NCBI GenBank assembly: GCA_029204225.1
Contig: MU832537.1
Location: forward strand, 1-64,000
Reading direction: 5' to 3'
Length of the DNA stretch: 64,000 nucleotides
From: Diphasiastrum complanatum
Lineage: Eukaryota; Streptophyta; Lycopodiopsida; Lycopodiales; Lycopodiaceae
Part shown: piece by piece, positions 23,301-37,846 of the stretch
Layout: every line of letters starts with the position of its first letter
Numbering within the stretch: the first letter of the stretch is position 1
Notes under the pieces: generated by a model
What the model was told of the DNA's origin: nothing
Seen by the model: only the letters and a program-made list of their open reading frames with translations
Database searches by the model: none
Position numbers and translations under genes: made by a program

Positions 23301-26300
23301 GAAAGAAAACAATACAACTCTGGAACTGACAAGATACATGTTTCACAAGCGTTATAAGGACAATATAGCCTTGCCCAATTGTTCAAAGAGATCAAACATA
23401 CGACGAACTACTAATTCTGGATTGATATTTTCTTAAGAGCCTAAAAACTACATAACAGCCACTAAGTACTGTCTTTCTTATCCACAAGTAAAAACGGAGC
23501 ACCACAAGGCCTCCTACTTGGGTGTAACAAGCCTATTACTCACCTGTGGATCTCCTCTTGCTCAAATGAAGACATGCAATAAGGTGGGGGAAGCACCAAG
23601 AATCGGATCAACGTTATGATTTACTTCCTCTATAGGAAGCAATGATTTAGGCTCTTCAAAGCTAAGTATGAACATGATTCAAGAGCGGGAGGAATGGAAG
23701 CCTCTCCTACATTGTGATCAAACATATAACATAAGACTTTGAGAGGCTTGTTTATTCATTATTTACCATAATTCAACGGGGATGGCTCAAATGGTTAGCT
23801 TGCCATCCAAAATTTCTTTGGTCCCAAGTTCAAGCCCCACTTGGAAACCAAGATGCATTATTTACCATAAGTGTTCTCTGTGATCCCATGGGTTGATAAT
23901 ACCAAAAAAGCATTATTTACCAAAAATGAGTTCAAAAACATCCTAGGTGACAATACACATACTCTGTATTATTTGTCATACAGAGAGATGTTCAGAGATC
24001 CTTGGCCAATATCCATGCGAACTTTTCCTAAAGACAACAATCAGTCGGTATCAAAAATAACAAGAATCCTTCAACGATAGAATACATGAATCTACTTGAC
24101 CTGATTGGTCCCATATCTGCTAGAAACAATTCCATAGAACTCATGTACTATGCATAATACGAGAGTTGGTAACCTCAACTCCGAGAATGTGACACTCTGG
24201 CCAGTGTAGTGAATGAGGTAGAATGCAGCTACCAACGAAAGTGAAATATTGCCCATAACAGAGCAATGAACTCTCTGTTGGCTGCTTGTACTCTCACTTG
24301 GATAGTTTTAGGACCAACATGTTCTGCCCAGGGGAAGTTGGACACAGAAGCATAGCATTATTGGGTGAAATAGCTAGGCTTGTTCTAAAGGTCTCGTTAA
24401 AAATTTTCCAATTCAAAAGTCTATGGATACCTGTAGGCCCACCAATTGACCATCCATACATATAACTGCCAACCAAATCCATAGAATATTGGACTTCTGA
24501 TACATGTCAAGTCTCAAGGAGTCTCAAGCTTGGGAAGCCACTTTTCTAAATCATAGTCATCCAGAAAACTAGGGTAAACACTTGGTTGCACTTTATCCTT
24601 GGACTCCTTAAGAAAAGAAGTACCATGCTCCTTGGGCAAGAAAAGGAGAGATGATGGGAAGCTCGATTAGTACTTCATAAATGGATGCAGCATCCATAGT
24701 TTGAAGTTCAGTATGCTGCATGAGCAACTTCATAATCTCATCCTATTTAGAGTCGACCTCGATACATGAAGTATTTCTTCTACAAATTGTTGCTTGATAT
24801 CTTCTTCTAACATGTGCTCCTACAAACTATGACTAAAATTTGTGATGTCAAGATAAGAATCAAGTTGGCCAATCAGCAAAAAACAGCAAGCAGTAAATAT
24901 GGCCCTAAAATATTTTGCTCAGTTGGAGATTGTTGATTAGTTATTAATTTGCTGGTATATTGTTATACCATCATATGTTCACTTTGATTATGATTTAACT
25001 TGTCATAGAGGCAATTTCTGTCCAGTGTCGCACAGGAAAGTCCTTTTCTCACCTTTTCTAATGTGAGAGCACAAAGGAGGAAGGAGAAAGATGTTCTACC
25101 TTCTGTTCACATGATCTAGAGTGTCCTAGATTTAATCATTCCAATTTTTAAGAAACCCAGATCAAAATAAGCGAGCGAACCCTAAAGACAAGTTTTTTTG
25201 TCCAAATTGCAAAAGAAGGCACATAACTTCCAGTCTCGTAGCATTTATGGCATCTAAAACTCACCAAGTTTCTAGTGGCATGTTTTGTTCTAGGACTAGA
25301 AAGAAGGGCACCCCAAATTGGCTTCTAGGATCTTCTTCAGCAAATTTTGAAGTAAAAGTTCTTATACCTTCTCAATTTTAATCGCCTGTTCAGACTCCTG
25401 CCAGGATGTCGCAAGAATTGGGTATTGGTTTTCTGTTTGATCGCCCAAAAAGATAGTGCAAGAAATTGGTCTACTAGATCTCCATCTTGGACGTTTTGAG
25501 CAAAGTTTCTTACACGTTCATATTTGGACTCTTGGCAGTAGGTGCTGAAGGCCATCTGATTACTTTCCAGCTGGCATGCCTGCAGGATAGTGTGTTAGAA
25601 ATTCTTCTTTCAAGACTTTCGTCACTTTTACAAGCTTGTGCATGCCCCATGTCTCCTATTTTTAAATTAATGGCTTTTCAGAACACAAATCCTTGAATAT
25701 GAAAGTTTGTGCTGTTTTATTGAGTAAACGTTGAAGTGGCAACATTTTGTAGCTCCAAAATAATCGCAGTCCAACTTTTTCGCTATCCGCCACAATGGAA
25801 TCGTACTTTGTTTGGGGTCAATTCAAGGCACATTCAGTCAAGTCATAGAATCCTCTTCATGTCTGACAGATTTCAAGTGATTTGAGCTTGATTTTGCAAT
25901 CATTTGCTTTTGTGTTTTTGTTCATTATCTACAACTGCTACCAGGAATTTTTTCTCTTTTATGTCATCATTTGTGTGATGGAACCTCTGACCTCATGGAG
26001 AGGAAGTCCTAACCAGCTCCCTACCTATTGGAGAACAACTCCTACTTGGTTTTGTGACAGAGTTGTTCCAGTTTCGACACATCCTTCCCTTCTTGCTTGA
26101 TACAGGTCTTTCCCAACAGTTAGGGATGTCAAAAATGGTGAACTCCTGCAACTTTGCCACAAAGATCCTGGAAAATGAAGATGTCGCGAAGGACGAAAAG
26201 ATCTCGAAGGCCAAACCGAACCGAAGCAAAGTGAACCGAGCCGAAGGTCAAACATGCCCCGAAGGCCAAAGGAAAAGTGTTCGAGTTTCGTCCCTGCAAC

Positions 26301-29300
26301 CAAACGACGAAACACACTGAGGAAGAGACGAACCGAAAGAAAACAATTCGAGCTGACAGCTGGCAGCTCGACGAGCGTGGAGTCTTATACTTCACGCTCA
26401 GCCGCGAGAAGCAACATTAACAGAGGATAACTATCTAATTGATTAGCATAAACCTGTCTTGTAATTCGCTGATAAACTATCTTGTAAGCTCCACTTAGTG
26501 AATATATACACGGACAGATTACCATAAGAAAGTAGGAGTGAGAGAGCGGATAGTAGAGAGTAGAGTTGTGCATGAAAGTCTGCCAACGAACAGAACACAG
26601 CGCTTAGAGGAGCGTCAGGCCGCCAACGAGCGAGACACTGAATGACTCACTCAAAAAACAAAAACGGCAATACAATTACTCTCTTCTTCTCCATCTCATT
26701 TTTCGAGTCGTTCCGATTGCTTGATCTTTTCTGAAGGGTGAAGGCATTTGGTCGGTGACCGAACTCACAGAAGAACAGCCTCCAGAGGGAGACCCGAGGA
26801 GAGCTGAATGGATTAAAAAGGATGAGCACGCTGTGGCAATCATCATTTCATCCATAAACGAAGAAATACTCATGCAGATTGAAGACTGTGAGAGTAGCCA
26901 TGAAGCATAGGAAAGACTAAAACAGAAGTACGACGTGAGGACTGCTGCTTCGGTAATGCACCTTCACAATCAGCTGCAATCTATATGATGGGATGGCAAC
27001 CAGTTAGATCAGCATGTTGAGAAGATCGGAACGATCTTCGCTCAACTCGCTGCATCTAGACAAGAACACCAGGTCCCAACACCACAACAGCTGATGTACT
27101 TCATGAAATCTCTAACTACGTCCTATCAGCCGCTAAGAATGCTCATGCTGAGCTTACCAGACATGACGTTCGAGCGAGCTATCAGTCTTGTCGCTGATGA
27201 GAGACTGATGAGAGACGAAGGAGAAGGAAACAGTGATCAGGAGAAGGCTCTTTTCACAAAAGGAAGGAAGATGAACAAAAACAAGCCCAGATTCGACAAG
27301 ACGAATACCAAGTCTTTGAGCAGAGGCAATGACAACCAGCAATCTTCTTCCTGTGATCACTGTCACAAGCCAGGACACACAGCCAATAGATGCTGGTTCA
27401 ACCCAACAATACCTTGCATGCACTGCAAGAAGGGACATTTTGCATATGAGTGCAAATTCAATCCCAAAAGAAAGAACAAGACCGAAAGGGCGAATGTTGC
27501 AGAGTTGTCAAAGGATGCAGACAAAAGTGATGAAGCCTTCACAACATTTGATGAAGCTTCAACAAGCTATACTGAACAAGACTACGACGTAGTCATCGAT
27601 TCAGGAGCAACTTCACACATCACCTGCAACAAGAGAATCTTGATCGACTACAGAGAACTCGAGAACAACAGAGCAATGATTCTAGGCGACGGGAGCCGAC
27701 ACAACATCAAGGGCATCGGGACTCTACAGCTACGAACACTGTCGGGACAAGCAGAGCTGCCAGGAGCGCTCTACGTACCCTCACTAAGAAAAGACCTGCT
27801 ATCAGTCTCAAAGATGGCAGATCTCGGAATTCGAGTTCTATTCAATGGCAATGTATGCCGGATGATCGAGAAAACAACAAACAAGCTGCTAACAATTGGG
27901 TCCAGAGAAGGTAATCTCTACCAAGCCAAGATAATCAACAGTTCTGATAGCATACTAGACCCGACACCGAATTCTGTGAAGCCTGCCAGAAGGGCAAACA
28001 ACATCAGGGAGCTGAAGATCAATCTGACAAAGAAGAAACAATCGATCAGCGACAAACAGAACCAAGGAGGTCAACAAGACAAAGAAGACCTCCAGATCGA
28101 TACACTGACAATCTTCAATGGAGCGAAGACACAGAGTTCGAATACTACAGCTTCACTGAAGAGCCAGCAACATATCAAGGAGCTATTCAGAGTCCAGAGG
28201 GAGAATTCTAGAAGCAGGCAGATATGGTTGCAGATTTGCTCACAAAGCCACTCGACAAACCACTCTTCACAAAACAAAGGAATGCAATGGGACTAAAGTT
28301 TAAACATACACCAAATTTGCAAGGTTCAAGAGGGAGTGTCAGAAATGGTGAACTCCTACAACTTTGCCACAGAGATCCCGGAAAATGAAGATGTCGCGAA
28401 GGACGAAAAGATCTCGAAGACCGAACCGAAGCAAAGTGAACCGAGCCGAAGGTCAAACATGCCTCGAAGGCCGAAGGAAAAGTGTTCAAGTTTCGTCCCT
28501 GCAACCAAACGACGAAACACACTGGAGGAAGAGACGAACCGAAAGAAAACAATTCGAGCTGACAGCTGGCAGCTCGACGAGTGTGGAGTCTTATACTTCA
28601 CGCTCAACCGCGAGAAGCGACATTATCAAAGGATAACTATCTAATTGATTAGCATAAACCTGTCTTGTAATTCGCTAATAAACTATCTTGTAAGCTCCAC
28701 TTAATGAATATATACACGAATAGATTATCATAAGAAAGTAGGAGTGAGAGAGTGGATAGTAGAGAGTAGAGCTGTGCATGAAAGTCTACCAACGAGCAGA
28801 ACACAGCGACTTGAGGAGCGTCAGGCCGCCAACGAGGGAGACACTAAATGACTCACTCCAAACACAAAAGCGGCAATACAATTACTCTCTTCTTCTCCAT
28901 CTCATTTTTCGTGTCGTTTCGATTGCTTGAATCTTTTCTGATCTATGATCTGTAGTCGCTTGCTTAGGATCCTGCAGACAAATCCAAACTTCCGCCAGAA
29001 GAAAGAAACAAACTGTTTCGCTTCAAGGGATGTATTTGTTTGTCCAACACAGGAGCATAGTTGTCATTGGCTTCTTGTGGTTTAATCATACCAAGTTTGA
29101 TGGCTGTCCAAAACAAGAAGCTCGACAACAGATTTCTAACACTCATGCACTCCATTCTGGCAATCTTTGCCTTCATATTGTTAAAAGGGATCTTCCCGTT
29201 TGATTGAAAAGTCTTTGACCATTAAATAGAACAACCAACAAAAAAACCATCTAGATAGAATATACTTGATACATTTGCAGACACCCACCTCAAGGTTCCC

Positions 29301-31358
29301 TCCCAGGGAACTCCATTGAGCCCAAAATTTATTTGATCTACTTTAGAGGCCTATAAATAGTTAACAAAGCCCCTGCTTAATGAAACTTCATTACATACTC
29401 TTCATTATTATACACAACATGCAAGGGATCATATGTGAAGGCTTACAGTCATCCTATCTGTACACTTGATAGGTTAGTACGTATGCCTGAGACTAAGCAT
29501 GCTAGGGCCTTCAAAATCTTTTGAAATAAAGATATTGAACTTTGGAGAACTAGAATACAACAAAAAACTACAACAATCCACAAAAGAAAAACTTGTTCGA
29601 TGAAAACCTTCAGAAGGAAAAACATTCATGTCTTTGTTAGACATTGAGACAGTTCTAGTGAATCCTCTTCAATAGCATCTACAGCACCAACATAACAAAT
29701 GGATGTCCCTAAGGTGGTGTAGCATTGAGTAGAATAGAAAACACTAAATTGCTCAAAAGCAAAAATGCTTGAAGCTTTAGGTATGGATGCATATTTTAGT
29801 TATACTATTGGAGTAAAGCCTATCCAAAACACTCAATATAGGATCAACTACCTGCGCTAGCAGCACCTATCAAGAAGTGAAATACCTGCAAAGAGTCAAG
29901 TCAAAGCAATAACAACAATAGTCACAAATCTCGGCTGTAACTAAGAGTCAGCTAGCATATACACATTGTCAAGAAAAAACCTTGAAAAACATTAACATAT
30001 CGTAGATAAACATATCGTAGATAACCTCACATGAAAGTTATTCCTAGCACCAACGTCTTTTCTGGGAAAGGAAAAAAAACACATTGTCAATCTAAAAGAG
30101 CTTCATAACCAAATTGAACAGTTTAACTAAAGAGTACAACTACAAATACTACCCTGTCATCATGTTGAATACTCTTCTCTTCTGACCATTGGGTACTTCA
30201 ATTAGAATCTCAATCTTCTAGCAATAATTTTGCAGTGTTTAGATAAACTATTACGAACTGCACAACAAAAATAAAACTCCACATGTTCCATTCTAAGTTG
30301 CTTGCATTTACCAAAACATACGCCTGCTAAGCCATTAGTTGTTACAACTAGCTGAAATGGTAACTGACCAGAATGCAGCATCAACTAAGAAATTATATAC
30401 ACACATCATATTTATTTTATTATGAAGTAAAGTTTTGACACGGACCATGCCCAACCATAAGATATCAGTGCAAATAGGTGACAAATAAGCCACAAATAGA
30501 TGAGACCGGATTTTTCTTTCCAAAAAAAGAAAAGCTAAAAGGTCTCAAAAGTGTTTAAAACGTGCAAGGTTTGAAACGGGTTTGGTTGCCACTATGGTCG
30601 CACCTTGATGACCCCAATTGGCTAGTCCTTGCTCCACACAACGGCTGCACTACACCACATTGACTAGGTCCATGTTGGTCAACCATGTCTTTGCTTTCTT
30701 GGGTTCAAAAATGTCAAAGTTACCATAGTCACATGCATATCCAAACTTGGAACATGCATTACCCTTCAGCTGCCTAAAACAGGACTCCCTTTAAGATCTC
30801 CAACCAAGCTTGCTTCTAGACATCAGGAAATGTCATCGTGGAGCTCTCGATCTCCTCTTTTTGTTAAGCTAGTGTAAAAGCTACCATAGTCACATGCACA
30901 TCCAAAGTAGGCAAATGCATGGCTGCATGTATCACCCCAAAGCTACCTTAAAATTGAATTCCCTTAAAAATCTCCAACCACCAAATTGCTTTTGGACATG
31001 CAAATTTCATCGCGGAGCTCTCCATCTCCTCTTTCTATCGAGCTACAACATGATCTATTTGGTTCAATGTTAGTGGCTATTATTTAACCTAAAAGGTCTT
31101 GACCCCTTTTTAGTATCTAACCTCACCGTCCAAGTACCTATTGGTTCCTATCCTCCTTCAGGTTACTAGGCCCCTAACTCTATGAGTAATTAGGACCTTC
31201 AAACCCTCAACTATCCACTCAATAAATAATGCATTCATGTTCTCTAAGAAGTCAACACATTCAACTACTTGTAGCCACCCATCAGGTAAACATTACATTC
31301 GTCTACCCTGAGTGGTCAGTACATTCAACTACTTTGAGCAATTAGCTATAACAATCAA

Positions 31359-31436
<78 letters not shown>

Positions 31437-34400
31437 CCTTGTATAGGGATTTTTAAGCTACTATAATGTTATTTTTCTCCATCAATCTAAACATGTAGGT
31501 GTGTAGGAAATCACTATTGTAGTGCTTTTCTATCAATGGTATCAAAGCACTTACATGGTGGAGATAGATGCAAGAGGTTATGACGATCAAAATGCGAGTT
31601 TTAGTAGCATATCAGGCAAGGGAAACCGATTGGTGTGCATTGCTCAAACGCCAATTCTCAGCCAAATTGGATGTCGTCTGTCACAATACCTAGCTACAAT
31701 AGGTCGCCAATAGTAGTAGTGACAAATTCTGGAAAATTCCAAGCGTCAAGACCAAGCCAATTTCTTGAATTTGATGCTTCAATGAAACTCAAAAACCGAC
31801 TTTGACAAAGGGAGCTAGAAAGGGGTCAAACAATCATCGTTTCTAATGATTAATGGATTATTAGTTTGAAGGGCAAGGAGATTCAGTGACAGGGCTTGAA
31901 GTGTGGAACTATGAAAGTTTTGTTAAGAAATGAAAGTTGTAGTGTTTTTCTCTCATTAGGGACCCTCAGGATACATGGAGCAACTCGAGGCCCCAACCAC
32001 AACCTATCAAAGTCAAGTTATGGAATTCTAATGTGATCTCAAACGTGATATATAATTGATGGTGATAATCTGATGTTCTTTATGGAGCCACATGAGTCGA
32101 AAGAGGGGACTACCTACTTTCCCATGCATCGCATGAGAGTCAATCTATTGTGAGGACATCGCTCAAGTTGGAGGTCGAGGTTCAAGGAGAGTAGCATGCC
32201 TATATAGAGGCTTCTGGTGCAGTGTTGACTGGCATACTGAGATTAACCTGCACTTTCCTCCAAAGACTTCATTCTTTCATAGGTTACAAATATTTCACCA
32301 TATTTGGACTTGTCATCAAATATCATTTCCTTCTTAAAGAGGGAAAGGACCTTATTGCTAAGCAAGTCTAATGCCCAAGCAACAAGACACCAGATTGACA
32401 TTCATGCCACCATGAAAAATCCTTGACACCTCCATGCACTTCACAGGGCTAAGGCATTCACAAGGTCTTAGCTAATAGCGACAGTGCCATCATAGAGTAC
32501 AATGAGCATTTGCTTCGTTTGGGTGAGTCTCATGAGTTGGCCATATATATCATCTAAATACTTGGCCCACATTAGGCTGATTTAACATCCCAACCTCACA
32601 TTAGAGGCCACAACATAGTTGACTATCTCATTGGGAAGGCATTATCCATCTCATACATCTCTAATTTAGTAGTCAGCCTGTCATGCCCACAATTGGACTG
32701 ATCTCATATCTATGTCCCATAAGGAGGTCAATAGGCCTAGGGATATGAGGGGTTGGCACCCTCATGGTACTAAATCACTAATTTGATCAACCTTCAAACA
32801 CAACAAGTTCTCTTTAGAGTCCTGAGCTATGGCAAAAAGAATATTTCCCATATTAAAAAAAAACCTTTCTTGTAACAGACCATTGTGGCAACATCGTTAG
32901 TTCAATGAACGAATTGAAGCACATCAAGAATGTAGTCTCAAGAGCAACTACTAGACTAATCCTAAAATGGGAACCTAAACGAACTTTCTAGGAGTTTCTA
33001 GTTAGGGAAAATACTTGTCCAATTAGAAACGTGGACCTACAAGCTACCTTTAGAGGCTCTAATTATTGTACATAGAAATACATATATGCCTTAAAGGTGT
33101 CTAAGACTAAGTGACATGTGATGCCTGAGAGCGCAAGGTCGTTGCAAGAGCCTTGGCCTGATCTTGTAAGAGAAGTGAGTGCACAAATAGATCAATAAAT
33201 TCTCATGTGGCGTCATCAATAGGCCGTCCAACTGTACTAAGAGTAAATCTAGTACCTCCTTTGACTTTGACTGACATGAACCTAAAGTATGGAAATGGGA
33301 ATAACTCTAGGTCATCAAGAATAGGAGTAGGATCTGCATGATTTCTCAAACAAACCACAACCTTACAAAACCATTTTAGCCTTTGTCACAGTCAACATAT
33401 CGTCTATGTTTATCGACGATAGCTTTGTACTGTTGTTGTGCATGTTGTAGATGTTTTGTGCCCTCAAAATAGTTTCTCATGCATTAGAAAGAAATTATGC
33501 AACAATAACTGGCGCATTGTCAAGATGCGTAGGTATGCCAGGTAGCATTGGAGTGTAGCCATGAAGGAATGGGAACATACGTGTGTTGCTGCTAATAAAC
33601 ATGTTATAACCGTGCTCTACTTGACATAAATGTTGGTCCATGTACTTCATCAAACCCACACCAAATCATATTAACAAAGTTTTCCACACCACCAATCTAG
33701 CTCGAGGTCATATTTCAATTGATCTATTTCCATAGAACTATGGCATTTGAGGATACAAATGAGGATAGGGAAGATACCCATAAATTGCACTTACATCGTC
33801 TGGAGAGCTTCATGTGAGGGATCAAAATATATTGTGATACTCACAAGCCTTACGATTGATGGATTCTATTGGCAAACCCTTCTCGCATCTTCTAGAGGGC
33901 CACTCCTAAATGAGTCGGTACACGTACATTCACATGCTATACAACCAGAGAGTTTGGACAAGTCCACCTCGGAAAAAATCAGACTTCTATCAAGCACATT
34001 TGTTCAAGATATGAGATAGAGGGGATCCTATTCTACCATGCTGTGCAAGCTTGTCTCACAATCTTAAATGCCCCATGGGGCAGTTTCAGATATCAACACA
34101 TCAGCTTCAAATGAGAGGGAAATTCCATGGAATTCCTAGAGAAACGGATCGCTTATGTAAATTGGGAGAAATTGAGACTAATGAGCTCTTTATCTTCTAT
34201 TGTCCAATACAATATGAGATTACAGGTAGGTATCACTACCTATTCAAAGACCAGCCAATTATACTTCACTCCTTGATCTTGTATGGAGACTAGTTACTCA
34301 TCGCCTTAATGTCACAAGAGATGTTCCAACTCAAAGACAACCTATGCCACCTTCTCAATCTGGAATCTGATGTTACTGCATATCACATCATTTTTCTCCA

Positions 34401-37400
34401 AAAAGCACCCCAAAAAGAGGGAACCATAGTCTCAAACTCATAGGATGATGCCAATATCCCCACTAGAAACCAAGACCAACAATCTCATCATTGGCCACCA
34501 CAATCCTTCATATTTGCAAAACATTCTATTCTGGAATAGATCCGTATGTATGAAAGGAGCTACAAATAATGATTTTCCATATATGTGTAGATCATTTTTC
34601 AAAGAGAAAGCTTCAAAAAACTTTAGTGCAAACCAAAAAAACCAAAAATTTGTGGAGAAAAAATACATTTTACTATTGCCAAATTTGCTAAATCAATCAA
34701 AGATGATAATTCCATACCGCTAAAATATCAATTCAACACTACCGAAAAAGCATGTAAAGAAACGAGAGAGAGAGAGAGAGAAAGAAAGCTTTACTAATGT
34801 CTTTTCCATGCCAAAAGGCATATAAGATCAAATGGAGTACATGTCAAGTATGTGAAAACCATGGGAGCGTATATAAACGTCTCCAAAAAAAAAACTATGC
34901 ATAAAAGAGAAATGAGTAATATAACTATAAACTACAAACTGCCAACTGTCCATAAGGGGGGAGCGAAATAGCTGCCAGGACTAGAGTGATATCATGTAGT
35001 GCTGTTGTTGAAAAAAGATGTGATACGAGCTGCAACAGGAGGCAACATGGACCATCGCTGACGTCGTCCAGGAGGGTGAAAACTGCGTGCTCTCGTAACA
35101 TGGCGTGAAGTGCGAACTGCTGCAGCTGCATGACTATGAGTGATACACTATCTCTGACATCGGTGAGGTGGTATGTCGTCGTCATCGTCATCAGACCGTG
35201 TCCGTCTCCTGGTGAAGAAAGACGTAAAATTTGAGCTGAGCCTAAGAGCTAGGATGTGGTTGGTGAGCTAACTAGTACATATCCTGGCGCAGCAAGACCA
35301 TCTCCCATAGCATAAGTGCGACACAGCGAGAGTCCTCATATCCAATCAGTGCTCTGAGTCTAGTAGGCATGTCACTAAATAAACAGTGATATCTCACTCT
35401 AATCTCATAATATATGGGGCATCTGAAGATGAAGTGCTCCTCGGACTCTATCTCATGTAGGGGACATAGCAAGCATAATCTCTCCTCTCGTGGTGTACCC
35501 CAGAATCTGCCTGTCTCAATAGCCAACTGATGTGAGGAGACTCTGAACTGTCCCAAAGTGAAACGGAGACCGTGTGATAGCCCAGAGGACAAATAGTGAG
35601 GTAAAACTGGAAGATCAGTGGCATCCTGCTCTAGAAAGTGAGTCCGGTAGTAGTCAGGCTTAACCCCCAGCTGGTGTCGCCAAGTACGGTCGAGATATGC
35701 TCTGTATAAAAAACGTCTAATGTACTGGTGTGTACCCAAAGGGAGAGCAATGATAGTGATACCAAATGTTGCCATGAGGAAGTGTGATGTCTGAGAGAAC
35801 CATGATAGCCGGTATCCGAGTCTGAAGGTGATGAGAGGACATGAGTGCAAGCCCCGATGGTGTCAAACAGTCTGCACTTACTTGGGGCATCCCGAATAGA
35901 CTTACGGAAGCAGAATCTCTCCAGCTGGACTAGGGAAGAGTGACCCTTCCCAAGTCTAGAGTAGCCGCCTGTCTCATACTGAAGGGAGCACACCCATGTA
36001 AGTGTAGGAAGAGACCACCTCTAGGGACTATCCATCAAGGGTAAGCTCCTGGCGCTGCATGAAGGCCCAAGAGGTATTGAAGACCATAACTTTGGTCTTT
36101 GAGAGGTTCACCCCTAGACCCCACTGAGTACAGAAGGTGTGTAAACAATCCAACTGTCTCTGTAATCCCTCTCCAGTACAGGGGAGACTAATACCACATC
36201 ATCCACACAGAGAACAGAATGTCCCAAAGCCGGCAACCGTCCCCATCACACTGAGAAATGACCTGCTCTAGCTCGTCAATATATAATCCAAAGAGAACTG
36301 GTGAGAGGGAGCATCCCTGCTTAACCCCAATAGTACTCCAGATCTGCTCAGAAATGCCACTACCATGACGAAAGCAGCCCAAGACCCTCTCATAGAGAGC
36401 CATGACGGCTAGAATTATATCTGTAGAGAACCCCAGGTCACGAAGTCTCTGGATAAGTAAGGAGCGGGACAGAATCAAAGGCTTTCCTGAAGTCCACAAA
36501 ACAACACTCCTGTGTCTAGCTTCCTCAATAAGGGCTCGAAGTGTGAATATGTGATCTATAGTGGAATAATGAGCACGGAACCCTGCCTGACCCAAAGTAT
36601 GTAATCTCCTGGACTGTGCCTCTGAGCTAACTGCAGACTGGAGGATAGTGCCATATAACTTCGCGAGAATGTGTCCAATCATAATAGTGCAGTAATTACC
36701 AGGTACCATGGGGTCACCGTTTTTGTGGATAGGATGTATGATGTTGGTGCACCAAGAGGATGGGAAGCCCTCAACAACAGCATGGTTAAGGAGAGTGGAT
36801 AGTGTAGGGGCAAGGATATCGGAGGCGTGAATCAGTAGCTCAGAAATGGTTCACTGTGTGGAAAGGAGTGAAGTAGGGAGGCGAGGGATTCCTAGTAGAG
36901 TGGGATAGAGAGGGGGTGGAATGTGTATGTGGGTGCACAAGGAAGTATGGATTGGTGTTGAGGCTGTGGTGGAAGGTGGCCAATAGCGAAGGATAGGAAA
37001 GAATGATCAGAAAGGGTGGTAGGGGAGATATGGAAGTTGTGGATGAGAGGGATGGATGACGGTGACCCCATGAGGTAATCAACTACACTATGACCGCCAC
37101 TGTGAGGGTGACAAGTATAGCTGCCAGAATTAGGCCAGTGAGGTAGGCCATCATAAATGGCTAACTCATGTGCCTCACCAAACTGTAACAGGTACTCACC
37201 ATATGAAGTAATAGGTCTTGGTCCATCGGCAGAAATCCTGGTGATCCCCAAGCTGTCACTATCAAGGGCATGAACTCGCATTTGATCTGTAGCATTATGA
37301 ACTCTGTCTGTCGTGAAGTTGTCCGGGCATTAAAATCCCCAGTGAGGAAAATATGCCCCCGCTCTACAAATCCGACGATATCCACTGAAAGGTCCAAATA

Positions 37401-37798
37401 AGGTGAGCCAACACCCTCAACAAAGAAGGACGACTCTGGAGGAAAATAGTAGGCAACAATGAAGATGTCCCTGTCCAAACCAATCGCTCGTCCTGTGATA
37501 CGAAGCCAAATATACCGTGCATACTCAACATGTCTTACAAACTCGAACATCTGATGAAGGGACTCTCTATAGAGACAAGCCACTCCTCCCGAACCACGGT
37601 CACTGGCTGATCTAGTCTTAGATCTGTATAATGAATCCCATTTGTATCCCGGGAAGGTGGGTAAACCGCGCACCTGGCTCTTGTGAGTCTCCATGAAAAA
37701 CAATAGGTTTCGTCTAGTGATAAAGTCAATCAGATCACCTGTTGTAGAGGATGAGTGGATGCCATCACAATTCCATACCCCAATCTGAAGATGGTATG

Positions 37799-37846
<48 letters not shown>

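Larger units (their letters stand above)
26127..29025 (+). mobile_element. Ty1/copia element with large internal deletion
   Basis: The LTRs begin TGTCAAAAATGG (26,127) and TGTCAGAAATGG (28,337), the second preceded by a polypurine tract AAGAGGGAG. The flanks AGGGA (26,122-26,126 and 29,026-29,030) are a perfect 5-bp duplication if the right LTR ends CA at 29,025. The left LTR matches only to 26,734; its last 84 bp, the primer site and the start of gag are deleted. Internally, gag-protease is joined to the last residues of RNase H, so integrase and RT are gone. The right end is inferred from the TSD alone. Confidence 0.85.
34765..37800 (-). mobile_element. LINE copy 2, endonuclease to 3' tail, non-functional
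   Basis: Reading down the minus strand: endonuclease (37,161-37,850), RT (36,188-36,709), C-terminal CCHC zinc finger (35,272-35,850), a 3' UTR, and an end ATTAGTAAAGCTTTC followed by a CTTTCTCTCTCT-type tail at about 34,765-34,790. The 5' side abuts a (GA)20 tract. Frameshifts separate all three domains and much of the sequence between endonuclease and RT is missing. The target-site duplication was not identified. Confidence 0.85.

Noticed and set aside
28964-29176. 70-residue minus frame across the copia right boundary as a host exon
   Set aside because: Its phase does not fit the host gene and it extends into LTR sequence.
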